Below, piece by piece: positions 1 through 9,776 of a stretch of 64,000 nucleotides of DNA (positions are counted from its first letter, which is position 1; every line of letters begins with the position of its first letter). The position numbers and the translations under genes were made by a program. Source of the DNA: Cervus elaphus (Eukaryota; Chordata; Mammalia; Artiodactyla; Cervidae); the NCBI RefSeq assembly GCF_910594005.1, contig NC_057831.1, positions 45,156,001 through 45,220,000 of the forward strand, given 5' to 3'. The notes under the pieces are model-generated. The model was not told where the DNA came from and did no database searches. It saw only the letters and a list, made by a program, of their open reading frames with translations.

Positions 1-198
1 AACTCACCCATTCCAGTCCATCTTAGTTCACTGATTCTTAAAATGTCGATGTTCACTCTTGCCATCTCCTGTTTGACCACTTCCAATTTACCTTGATTCA
101 TGAACCTGACATTCCAGGTTCCTTTTCAATATTGTTCTTATTGGACTTTACTTCATCATCAGTCACATCCACAACTGGGTGTTGCTTTTGCTTTGGCT
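1..198 (-). mobile_element. BovB (RTE) LINE, 5' part of the coding region, inverted
   Basis: Read on the minus strand this encodes the start of the BovB endonuclease region, with a recognisable GTWNVR-like stretch followed by NQGKLEVVKQEM near 70-120. The window edge cuts it on the left. It abuts a direct-orientation BovB 3' part at about 199, so the two may be one insertion with a 5' inversion. Confidence 0.75.
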
Positions 199-740
199 CT
201 TTATTTTTTGGGGGGTGAGGAGGTGCTTTAAAATCACTGCAGATGGTGACTGCAGCCATGAAATTAAAAGATGCTTGCTCCTTGGAAGAAAAGCTATGAC
301 CAACTTAGACAGCATGTTAAAAAGCAGAGATATTACTTTGCCAGCAAAGGTCCATCTAGTCCAAGCTATGGTTTTTCCAGTAGTCATGTATGTATGTGAA
401 ATTTGGACTATAAAGAAAGCTGAACACCAAAGAATGGATGCTTTTGAACTGGTGTTGGAGAAGATTCTTGAGAGTCCCTTGGACTGCAAGGAGATCCAAC
501 CAGTCAATCCTAAAGGAGATCACTCCTGGGTGTTCATTGGAAGGACTGATGCTGACGCTGAAAATCCAGTACTTTGAGCACCTGATGCTGGGAAAGATTG
601 AAGGCCAAAGGAGAGGGGGATGACAGAGGATGGACATGAGTTTGAATAAACTCTGGGAATTGGGAAGCCTGGCGTGCTGCAGTCCATGGGGTCACAAGAA
701 TCAGACACTACTGAGTGAATGAACTGAACTGAACTGATAC
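199..740 (+). mobile_element. BovB LINE 3' end, direct orientation
   Basis: This is the C-terminal part of the BovB reverse transcriptase polyprotein followed by the 3' terminus, ending in tandem actga-type pentamers at about 718-737. The frame is broken by substitutions and indels, so it is a dead copy. The junction near 199-222 carries a few extra bases relative to other BovB copies in this window. Confidence 0.9.
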
Positions 741-898
741 AAAAGCTCTTGAGTGATCAAGCCTGGTCCCTGGTTCCGAAGCTAAATCTTCTTTGGAGAT
801 TTTGAATCCAACTTTGTTCACCATAAGCTACCAATGCTTTTCATAGATTCTGCTGCAGAAAACTATAAGTATTTTCAACAAGTATTATAAGCAGTTAG

Positions 899-1108
899 GG
901 AAATTAGAAAAGACACTGATGCTGGGAAAGATAGAAGGTGGGAGGAGAAGGGGATGATGGAGGACAAGATAATTGGATGGCATCACCATCAATGGACATG
1001 AGTTTGAGCAAGCTCCAGGAACTGGTGAAAGACAGGGAAGCCTGGCATGCTCCAGTCCACGGGATTGCAAAGATTTGGATATGACCGAATGACTGAACAA
1101 TGAACAGG
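899..1108 (+). mobile_element. BovB LINE 3' end fragment
   Basis: This matches the last roughly 200 bases of BovB, from the region coding for the GKIEG(R)RRRG motif through to the terminus. It is diverged and 5'-truncated. Confidence 0.85.
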
Positions 1109-1554
1109 GAAATAATGGTTTCTTATTCAAAGATTCCTATCAATTCAAAGTTTTGACCCAGCATAGCAGAATTACCATTTGTAGTCTTGGAAACTGATTT
1201 TTAAAAAATCTAGCTAGAATTCTTCTTTCACAGATATTAAAGGATTTAAAAGTATCTATGCCACATGCTAGATTTTTTTAAGCTGTGAATTGTCAACACT
1301 TCTTTGTAAACTGGAAGGTCTTTGAGACAAAATGTACCCAAAATATTAATTAGGCAAAGTATTAGTTATAGCACATGACAAATCTAAAACTAAGGAAAAG
1401 TACTTGTGATTTTTCAAGTTTATTGATTGGTCTTTGCTTCTGTTAGAAAAGTTTTGTATTCTATAGGCAATTATTTAGTGACATAATTGAAGAGCTTCCA
1501 CTTTTTATAAAATATCTTTTTGATCTTTTCCTCAGTATTTTCTGTTAATATTTT
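1109..1554. other. No recognised feature
   Basis: AT-rich sequence. I see no convincing gene or repeat. Confidence 0.5.
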
Positions 1555-1766
1555 AATTCAGTTCAGTTCAATTCAGTTGCTCAGTTGTGTCCAACTCTTT
1601 GCAACTCCATGGATTGCAGCACGCCAGGCCTCCCTGTCCATCACCAACTCCCTGAGTTTACTCAAACCCATGTCCATTGAGTCGGTGATGCCATCCAACC
1701 ATCTCCTCCTCTGTCGTCCCCTTCTCCTCCTGCCTTCCATCTTTCCCAGCATCAGGGTCTTTTAAA
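1555..1766 (-). mobile_element. BovB LINE 3' end fragment, minus strand
   Basis: It begins on the + strand with gttca pentamers (the BovB terminal repeat reversed) and runs into the BovB C-terminal coding region before truncating at about 1766. Confidence 0.9.
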
Positions 1767-3190
1767 ATCAATTTCTTTTCTTTTACTATTTATTTATCTA
1801 GAAGTGCTTTTCTTTTATGTAAGAATCCAAGTTTTTTTTTTTTTTTTTTTGTAGCTGGCCAAATGTATAAGTATAGCTCTGTTTAAATTTATTTAAAATT
1901 TTAAAGAATTAAAAATTTTAATTACAAATAATTATGTACTTCTTGTTGAATATTTAATTCTGATTTTAGGCAACTGATTTATTAAATTTTCTTGACCACT
2001 GAAACGAAAATTTCTTATCAAATCAATTATGCATATTTGCAGAAAATGTCTCAGTATTGTCCACTTTGTCATCTTAAAAAGTTTTTTCACACAATGATGT
2101 GTTGTAGGAAATCATAATTGCTTTTCATCATTCTATTTTGTTGATATTCTGCTAACTGTTGCTCTAGCTACCACATTGCCACTTGATTCTGCATCATCAG
2201 TACACCCTCACTTAAAATTTTAAAATTTGCCCTTACTTTTTAGACTAGAAAATTTTAATTACATTATCATTTTTAAGATCAGTATTTTGATCTAATTCCC
2301 AATTATGATTGACACAGATATTTGGAATTATCATCTGCAGAAAATATTTGAATAAACACATTACAATGTTACAGGAAAGAAGGGAAAATGTGACCATAGA
2401 AACTATAGCCTTGGAGACAATGACTCTGGGTCATTCATTCATTGCCATTCTGGTTACTCAATCATAAGTAATGGTAATGTCTAGATGGTAAAATATGACT
2501 TCTGATTTCTTTTCTTTGCCTTACTCAATAATCTAAAATGTGCGTGTGTATTTTGGAGAATATCAGGAGTGAAACAATGAAAGTTAATGAAACAAACTAA
2601 GAATATCCTCTGTGGTTTTCAGCCTCACTCCAATGATTCCAGCCTTCAAGCCTTGGCCAGAGAGGCATCACCCGGGTGTTTAAGGGGCTGTAAAAAAGGA
2701 TAGCAGCCCAGGAGAAAAAAATGGAGGAGCAAGGGCTGAAAGTCATGAAAGGGGCTGGAGCGCAGAGGGTGGAGAGGCTTGAAAACATGATGGAGAGGAG
2801 GATGCTTAGGGCTGGGAAGGGAACAGGGGCAGGTGCTAGAAGTCAGCCTGTGGCGTTGGGAGCAGGTCTGACTTGGAGAGAGGAGTCAAAGGAGGTTGAA
2901 AGAAATGGGACACCAGGATCAGAATTAGTTTTCAGTAAGTTACCTGGTGGCAATACAGAGACTGTGTGGGGGTGCTGAAGGGTGGGGTGGAGTGGGAGAA
3001 CCCAAAGACAGGGAGCTAGGGAGCTGGTGAACAAGTCAGGAAAATGATGGTGAGGATCAGAAGGGAAGGCTGGGTTTCTAAGGACCTCTTCAAGTCAGGG
3101 TCAACACAATCAATCACTGTGATCGTCTTGTGGGAGAGATATGCATCTTATCAATCCTTGTCTTCCTAGTTGTTTAGCACAGGGTCACGA
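1767..3190. other. No recognised gene; AT-rich then purine-rich sequence
   Basis: A T-tract lies at about 1831-1850. From about 2700 to 3060 the + strand is strongly purine-rich with GGAG/GGGG runs, possibly a decayed L2 read backwards. Short open frames on both strands there look compositional. Confidence 0.45.
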
Positions 3191-3290
3191 ATGTCTTCTT
3201 TCCCTCTATCATTCATTCAAGCATCCATCTAATGAATACTAATTAGGGCTCGTTGTGAACCAGGCACTTGCTGGAGTTGGATCACTCAAA
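3190..3290 (-). mobile_element. Probable L2 3' end fragment
   Basis: It contains the reversed L2 terminus pattern: cattcattcaa, then a diverged form of the cactatgtgccaggcac core. It is short and diverged. Confidence 0.4.
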
Positions 3291-3655
3291 CAAATGCCTT
3301 GGGGATGTTAAACCAGTAAAAAACAAATCAACAAACAAACAAACCAGAAAATATAATTTCCAATTCTGTCAGTAAGTACTACAAAGAAAATTACGAGGGA
3401 ATACGGCAGTAGGTTTGGGGTAAGGATAGGAGGGCCTCCCATTCCATGGGGTTGAGACTGGAAGGAGCCAGCCACGCAGCTGTCAAGACCCCTCCCACCA
3501 TTGTTGATGTGTATTTTGACCATTATTGATGTATGTTTTGAGGATACACACTCTGGGCAAGACTAAGTGCTCTTTTTCCTTTTTATTTACTTCTAAAAGT
3601 TGAAGTATGACTTGAAAATGCACAGCTGGGTTCATTTCTACACTTCAACTTTTTT
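3291..3655. other. No recognised feature
   Basis: An A-rich caaacaaac stretch at 3326-3345 and otherwise unremarkable sequence. Confidence 0.4.
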
Positions 3656-3659
3656 TTTT

Positions 3660-4235
3660 AAACATTTTACTTATTATTTTCATATGTACAGGTCACCACC
3701 ACCCAGATCATATATATTAAAAAAATGTTTCTAGCACCCCAAAAATTCCCTGACTTTTTCAATGAATAACCCAAAAGTAACCTCTTTTGACTATCATCAT
3801 CATCATCATTGCTGGTTCCCTACTGGGTGCAAATAAAACCATTTAGTATGTATTTTTTTTTTTGCGTTTTGATTTTTTTAGTATTGTACCTGTGAGATTC
3901 ACCCGTATTGTGATGTGTAACTGTAGTTTGTTTTCACTGCTATTCAATATGCATTGTACAAATAGATCACCATTTAAAAACTCTATTTTATTGTTGATGG
4001 ACATTTGGGTTGTTTTCATCTTTCGGCTATTACGATTATAATTGTTATGAGTATTGTGTACATCTTCTGGTGAACATAAGCACTCAATTTTATTGGGTTT
4101 ATATCTGGGAGGGGAATTACTAGCGCAGAGAGTAGGCATGGATTTAACTTTAGTAGACACTGGCAAAGTTTTCCAAAGGACTTGGATCAGTTTTTACCCA
4201 CCCCACAAGAATGGGAGTTCCCATTGCCCCATATC
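3660..4235 (-). mobile_element. Old mammalian L1 (L1M) 3' end
   Basis: From about 3890 the + strand reads as the complement of the L1 ORF2 C-terminus and 3' UTR. The landmarks are gttgatggacatttgggttg, tcttctggtgaacataag and a degraded cagtgtatgagagttcc region. It is heavily mutated and inactive. A short (catcat)n run lies at about 3795-3812. Confidence 0.7.
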
Positions 4236-4249
4236 CTCAAGAACTGATG

Positions 4250-4385
4250 CTTAGAATTCTCTCATTTGCCCTATTTTGCAAATCAGGAAATTGAGGCTCA
4301 GAGTTGCTAAATAATCCATCCAAAATAACATAGTGAGTGAGAGGTGAATCTCCACTGAAACCCAGATTTACTGCCAATTCATGAT
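4250..4385 (-). mobile_element. MIR SINE fragment
   Basis: The reversed MIR core is visible: ttgcaaatcaggaaattgaggctcagag, then a diverged taacttgcccaaggtcac block. Ancient and non-coding. Confidence 0.7.
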
Positions 4386-4795
4386 TGCCCACCACACCAT
4401 ACTGCATACAAGGATACTAAGTAAATGGAATAGATCATGTGTGTCCCTGGAATTCTAAGGAAAATGAGGTTGATATTGGGTTCCTCCACAGAGATGGAAC
4501 TTGAACTTGACCTTAAAGGGCAGAGGACGAATGAGGGCCCCTGGCCAGAAACTTGGCTAAGGGCAACAAGAGGGGAATACATACCACTTTATTCTGTGTT
4601 TAGGGTTGCCTCTTTCATCTGAGAACTATTCCTCTTGTCTCAGTGATCTCCCTGGGTCCTTTGGTTGCTGCCACCATCCTAATTCCCAGGAGTGTCCATT
4701 CCTGGTTCAATATACAAACTTCCTCTGGTTGAAGAGAAAGCTAGAGCTTAGCTGAACCCATATAATCTGTCCTCCCTTTTAATTTCCCTCCTTAG
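4386..4795. other. No recognised feature
   Basis: Mixed-composition sequence. The small open frames here do not resemble any protein I know. Confidence 0.5.
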
Positions 4796-5384
4796 TCCCT
4801 TTGGGCTCCTATAACAAAAGTACCATAGACCAGGTGGCTTAAACTACAGATATTTATTCCTCACATTTCTGAGGCTAGAAGCCCAGGATCACGGTGCCAA
4901 CCTATTGGGTGGGAAGCCTCTTCCTGATTTGCAGACAGTCACCCTTTTGCTAGGTTCTCGCACAGCTAAGAGAGGAAGCACTAAACTTTTCTACTTTCTG
5001 TGTGTCTGCTCAGTCACTCAGTTGTGTCTGACTCTTTGCAACCCTATGGACTGTAGTTGGCCAGGCTCCTCTGTCCATGGGATTTTCCAGGCAAGAATAC
5101 TGGAGTAGGTTGCCATTTCTTCCTCCAGGGGATCTTCCCAACCCAAAGATCAAATTCATGACCCCGCATCTCCTGCATTGGCAAGCAGATTCTTTATCAT
5201 GAGCCACTTGGGAAGCTCTTTTCCGCTTTTTATAAGGGCACTAATCTCATCACGGGACTCTAGCCTTATAACCTTATCTAAACCTAATTACCTCCCAAAA
5301 GCCCCACTTCCAATGCTGTGACCCTGAGGATTAGGATGTCAACACATGAATTTTGGGAAGACACACATATTCAGTCCACAGCAC
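4796..5384 (-). mobile_element. MaLR-type solo LTR (MST/MLT1 class), split by a SINE
   Basis: On the minus strand the left part has the end of a MaLR LTR (gtttaagccacctggtctat at 4822-4842 reversed). The right part (5219-5384) has its start, with the taattacctcccaaaagccc block reversed. Only the LTR is present, with no internal coding region. A Bov-tA at 5007-5218 interrupts it, so the LTR is older. Confidence 0.75.
5007..5218 (-). mobile_element. Bov-tA SINE
   Basis: It reads from the BovB-derived tail (gctcagtcactcagttgtgt) through the ctggagtaggttgccattt block to the tRNA-derived head, ending cacttgggaagctc. It is inserted in a MaLR LTR. Confidence 0.9.
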
Positions 5385-6289
5385 TTGTTATGTGTTATGT
5401 TCAAGGGAACCGTATTCTATTTACCTTTATGCTCTTTTTATTTTGCATAAGTCTAGCCTTTCCATTAAGACTTTAATCGCCCTAAGGAGAGGAGCAGGGT
5501 TGTTTACCTCTTTTGTATATCAGACAATCCCTTGGGATTTTCTGGATATATAGATAATACACTCAAAGTTCACCTGTGTGACTCACGCACTGATGAAGTC
5601 ACTCCTGTATCCACAAGGTCTAATTCCTTTCTTCACATGTCTGTGTATTGCAAGTTTGTGGTTTTTAAAGTTCCCACGTGAGAAACTTATCAGCTGTTTG
5701 GATTCCTATGATGAATTAATCTAGATATAATGAAATGTTCCTTGTCTTCATTATTATTTTTCATAGTTCAGTGTAGCTGGGAAAACTCATAAAACTAATT
5801 CTAATTATTTGTAAGCTGAAAATTATGTCTGAGAGAAAGGGATTAAAAATTGTATGTAATTTCCTCTCCATTCCTACTTCCTAAATTCTGCTGTGTGCAT
5901 TGATTACCATCTCCCTGCTTTCTGGCCCTGAACTACCCTTTAAAATTGGTCACAACTTGGTTTCCTCTCCTTCTTCTAGTAGAGTTGTGGCTTTTCTATC
6001 TTATGATTAAAGGTCTTTCCAAAACTGCTGTGCACGGCTTCTTTGAGCCCCTCTGCTCTCATTGTTCTACATCATCTCTTGGAATCGATCCCCTCCTGCT
6101 TCTTCCTACTTGTACCATTTCACCTGATCCCTATTGGCACCTGCATTCATTTCGCCTGACTGAGTCAACGTCACTCATCCTCATGTTCCTTTTCACTCTT
6201 TCTCCTTGCCAAATTTTTCAATTCCAAGCATAGTACAGCTGCCCTCTTCCTTTTCTCTGTATTTTTGCTTGGGTTCAGACTGCACCTTT
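5385..6289. other. No recognised feature
   Basis: About 900 bases of AT-rich sequence. A 95-codon open frame at 5946-6233 (+) has no recognisable domain and no supporting splice or codon signal. Confidence 0.5.
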
Positions 6290-6515
6290 CTTTAAAAAAA
6301 AAACAAAACACTTCATTTAGTACAGTGTTAAGTGTACAGAATATGCACTTATATTCTGTATATGATACAGAATATATATAATACAGAATATAACACAGAA
6401 TAATACAAAATTTTGAGCAGATAGTACATAGAGTTCAATATACCCACTCCACCTCCACCCTTACACTTTTCCCTATTATTAACATGTTGCTTAGTATGGT
6501 ACATTTATTACAATT
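6290..6515 (-). mobile_element. Old L1M 3' UTR, left half of a split copy
   Basis: The block ctattattaacatgttgctt followed by atggtacatttattacaatt (6473-6514) is the complement of the L1M 3' UTR. It continues at 14236 after the young L1 and SINE insertions. The part at 6340-6415 is an AT-rich cluster of acagaatat repeats. Confidence 0.75.
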
Positions 6516-6529
6516 AATAAACAAATGTG
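6516..6529. repeat. 5' target-site duplication of the full-length L1
   Basis: aataaacaaatgtg here is repeated exactly at 13938-13951 on the other side of the L1. Confidence 0.95.
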
Positions 6530-8798
6530 AGGAGGAGCCAAGATGGCGAAGGAGTAGGACGGGGAGACCACTTTCTTTCCTACAAATTCATCAAAAGAAT
6601 AACTGAACGCAGAGCAAACTTCGCAAAACAACTTCTGATCGCTAGCTGAGGTCATCAGGCACCCAGAAAAGCAGCCCATTGTCTTTGAAAGGAGGTAGGA
6701 CAAAATATAAAAGATAAAAAGTGAGACAAAAGAGCTAAGGACGGAGATCCGTCCCGGGAAGGGAGTCTTAGGCGGCCTTGCTTGGGCTAGGGTCCGGGCC
6801 TGAGTGCCCTGAGGACAATCGGAGGGAGCTTCTGTGAGGTGCCAACTTGAACTGTGGGAGACCAAAAGAGAGAGAGTAAATTAACTGGCCCGAACACACT
6901 GCCGGCCGTTCGCAGAACAAAGAGACCGAGAAAGTCCAGAGAAGAGCTCGCAGGCTGCGGACCGGCCCAGCCCCGCCGGAGGCAGGAGGCAGGGGGGAGG
7001 GGAAGGTCGCGGTGAGACACAGGGCGCAGGCACCCGACCAGCGCGGGCGGGGACTGGGGCTGGGGACGCGGAGGGCGGAAGGCGCGCGCACCCGACTGGC
7101 GCCAGCGGAAACTGAGACTGGGTCCGCGGAAGGGAGTGGGCGCGCCACACCTGGGGATAGTGCGCCCATCAAGCCCCTCGCTGCCTGGACCGCTCTGACG
7201 GGGAAGGCACAGAGAGCAGGCGCAGCTTTTCCTTCCGCGCTTTTGTGGAACACCGGAGGGCTGGAACCTCGCGCAGCGCGGGGCGCGCTCCATATAGAAC
7301 AGCCGGGAGCCTGAGCAGCGGCAGACGGAGAAAGCGGTGTCGGCCCCTCCCGGCAGCGCCAGCCCCTGCCCCGCAGAGCGCCGGAACGAGCTACCTGAAT
7401 AAGAGTCCACTTCCGCCCGCCTGTGTCAGGGAGGAAATGAGGCTCTGAAGAGACCGGCAAACAGAAGCCAAATAAACAAAGGGAACCGCTTCAGAAGGGA
7501 CTGGTGCAACAGATTAAAATCCCTGTAGAAAACACCGACTTCACCGGAAGGGGCCTGTAGATATTGAGAAGTGTAAGCCGGCACGAGGAGCTATCTGAAA
7601 CTGAGCCGAACCCACACTGACCGCAACAGCTCCAGAGAAACTCCCAGATATAATTTTACTTTTTTCTTTTTTTTTTTCTCTTTTTTTATTTTTTCTCTTT
7701 TATATTCCTTTAAAATCCCCTATTACTCCCCCATTACTCCTTAACTTTCATTTCCATAGATTTTTATGATTTTTTTAATTAGGGAAAAAAAGATTTTTTT
7801 TCTTTTTTTTTCTTTTTCTTTTTTTTTCTTTTTTCTTCTTTTTTTTTTCCTTTTTCTCGTCTATTTTCTATTTTTCTTTTTCTCTTATTTCTTTTAAAGT
7901 CCTCTAGTACTCCTCTACTACTCCTTAATTTTCATTTTCAATACACTATAACCTTACAAAAAAAAAAAAAGAGAAGCCCTATTTTTAAACCAAAGATTAT
8001 TCTCTCCCAATCTTGACTCTCTGTTTTCTACCTCAGAACACCTCTATTTCCTCCTTTCCCCTTCTCTTCCCAATCCAATTCTGTGAATCTTTGTAGGTGA
8101 CTAGGCTACGGAGAACACTCTGGGAACAGACAGCTGCGTAGATCTGTCTCTCTCCTCTTGAGTCCCCCTTTTTCTCATCCTGCTCATTTCTATCTCCCTC
8201 CTCCCTCTCCTCTTCTTCATGTAACTCTGTGAACCTTTCTGGGTATCCCTAACGGGGGAGAATCTTTTCGCCATTAACCCAGAAGTTTTCTTATCAGTGC
8301 TGTATAGTTGGAGAAGTCCTGAAACTACAGGAAGAATAAAACTGAAATCCAGAGGCAGGAGACTTAAGCCCAAAACCTGAGAACACCAGAAAACTCCTGA
8401 CTACATGGAACTTTAAGTAATAAGTGGCTGTCCAAAAGCCTCCATACCTACACTGAAACCAACCACCACCCAAGAGCCAATAAGTTTTAGAGCAAGACAT
8501 ACCACGCAAATTTTCCAGCAACGCAGGAACATAGCCCTGAACGTCAACATACAGGCTGCCCAAGGTCACACCTAACACATAGACCCATCTCAAAACTCAT
8601 TACTGGGCACTCCATTGCTCTCCAAAGAGAAGAAATCAAGTTCCACGCACAAGAACACTGACGCAAGCTTCCCTAACCAGGAAACCTTGACAAGCCAATC
8701 GTCTAACCCCACACACTGGGTAAATCCTCCACAATAAAAAGGAACCACAGACCTCCAGAATACAGAAAGCCCACTCCAGACACAGCAATCTAAACAAG
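6530..8798 (+). promoter_or_regulatory. L1 5' UTR and internal promoter
   Basis: This is about 2.27 kb upstream of ORF1. The first bases contain ccaagatggcg (6538-6548), the YY1-type site at L1 5' ends that in human L1 sets the transcription start. From about 6900 to 7400 it is very GC- and CpG-rich. From 7650 it changes to a pyrimidine tract and then ordinary sequence up to the ORF1 start codon. Promoter activity is inferred from the family, not visible in the sequence. Confidence 0.8.
7650..7965 (+). repeat. Long pyrimidine (T-rich) tract within the L1 5' UTR
   Basis: About 300 bases dominated by T with C interruptions (ttttctttttt-type), ending in an A-run at about 7958-7970. It is low-complexity and may be length-variable between L1 copies. 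Confidence 0.85.
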
Positions 8799-9725
8799 AT
8801 GAAAAGGCAAAGAAATACCCAACAGGTAAAGGAACATGAAAAATGCCCACCAAGTCAAACAAAAGAGGAGGAGATAGGGAATCTACCTGAAAAAGAATTT
8901 AGAATAATGATAATAAAAATGATCCAAAATCTTGAAAACAAAATGGAGTTACAGATAAATAGCCTGGAAACAAAGATTGAAAAGATACAAGAAGTGTTTA
9001 ATAAAGACCTAGAAGAAATAAAAAAGAGTCAATTAAAAATGAATAATGCAATGAATGAGATCAAAAACACTTTGGAGGGAACCAAGAGTAGAATAACGGA
9101 GGCAGAAGATAGGATAAGTGAGGTAGAAGATAAAATGGTGGAAATAAGTGAAGCAGAGAGGAAAAAAGAAAAAAGGGTCAAAAGAAATGAGGACAACCTC
9201 AGGGACCTCTGGGACAATGTGAAACGCCCCAACATTCGAATCATAGGAGTTCCAGAAGAAGAAGACAAAAAGAAAGGCCATGAGAAAATACTCGAGGAGA
9301 TAATAGCTGAAAACTTCCCTGAAATGGGGAAAGAAATAGCCACCCAAGTCCAAGAAACCCAGGGAGTCCCAAACAGGATAAACCCAAGGCGAAACACCCC
9401 AAGACACATATTGATCAAATTAACAAAGATCAAACACAAAGAACAAATGTTAAAAGCAGCAAGGGAGAAACAACAAATAACACACAAAGGGATTCCCATA
9501 AGGATAACAGCTGATCTATCAATAGAAACCCTCCAGGCCAGAAGGGAATGGCAGGACGTACTGAAAGTAATGAAAGGGAATAACCTACAACCTAGATTAC
9601 TGTATCTAGCAAGGATCTCATTCAGATATGAAGGAGAATTCAAAAGCTTTACAGATAAGCAAAAGCTGAGAGAATTCAGCACCACCAAACCAGCTCTTCA
9701 ACAAATGCTAAAGGATCTTCTCTAG
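8799..9725 (+). CDS. L1 ORF1 protein (RNA-binding chaperone)
   Basis: This 308-residue frame is uninterrupted, the expected size for L1 ORF1p, which trimerises, coats L1 RNA and is needed for retrotransposition in the cytoplasmic RNP. Residues about 35-140 are rich in E and K with heptad-like spacing (coiled coil). An RRM-like domain begins around residue 143 (RPNIRIIGVPE). The C-terminal domain follows from about 203 (HILIKLTKIKHKEQ) to about 300, including ARISFRYEGEF, the counterpart of the conserved nucleic-acid-binding strand. The first Met (KRQRN context) follows the 5' UTR and begins the basic N-terminus usual for ruminant L1. It ends 51 bases before the ORF2 ATG. No defect is visible, so it may still make protein if transcribed. 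Whether this locus is expressed cannot be told from sequence. Confidence 0.93.
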   Translation: MKRQRNTQQVKEHEKCPPSQTKEEEIGNLPEKEFRIMIIKMIQNLENKMELQINSLETKIEKIQEVFNKDLEEIKKSQLKMNNAMNEIKNTLEGTKSRITEAEDRISEVEDKMVEISEAERKKEKRVKRNEDNLRDLWDNVKRPNIRIIGVPEEEDKKKGHEKILEEIIAENFPEMGKEIATQVQETQGVPNRINPRRNTPRHILIKLTKIKHKEQMLKAAREKQQITHKGIPIRITADLSIETLQARREWQDVLKVMKGNNLQPRLLYLARISFRYEGEFKSFTDKQKLREFSTTKPALQQMLKDLL

Positions 9726-9776
9726 ACAGGAAATGCAGAAAGGTTGTATAAACGTGAACCCAAAACAACAAAGTAA

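Noticed and set aside
4796..5384. Endogenous retrovirus with coding genes
   Set aside because: Only a MaLR-type LTR is present; no internal region can be seen.
7012..7448. CpG island promoter of a host gene
   Set aside because: The CpG-rich block is the L1 5' UTR itself.
9029..9688. 219-codon frame antisense to L1 ORF1
   Set aside because: It is a shadow of the A-rich ORF1 coding strand (F/S/L-rich peptide).
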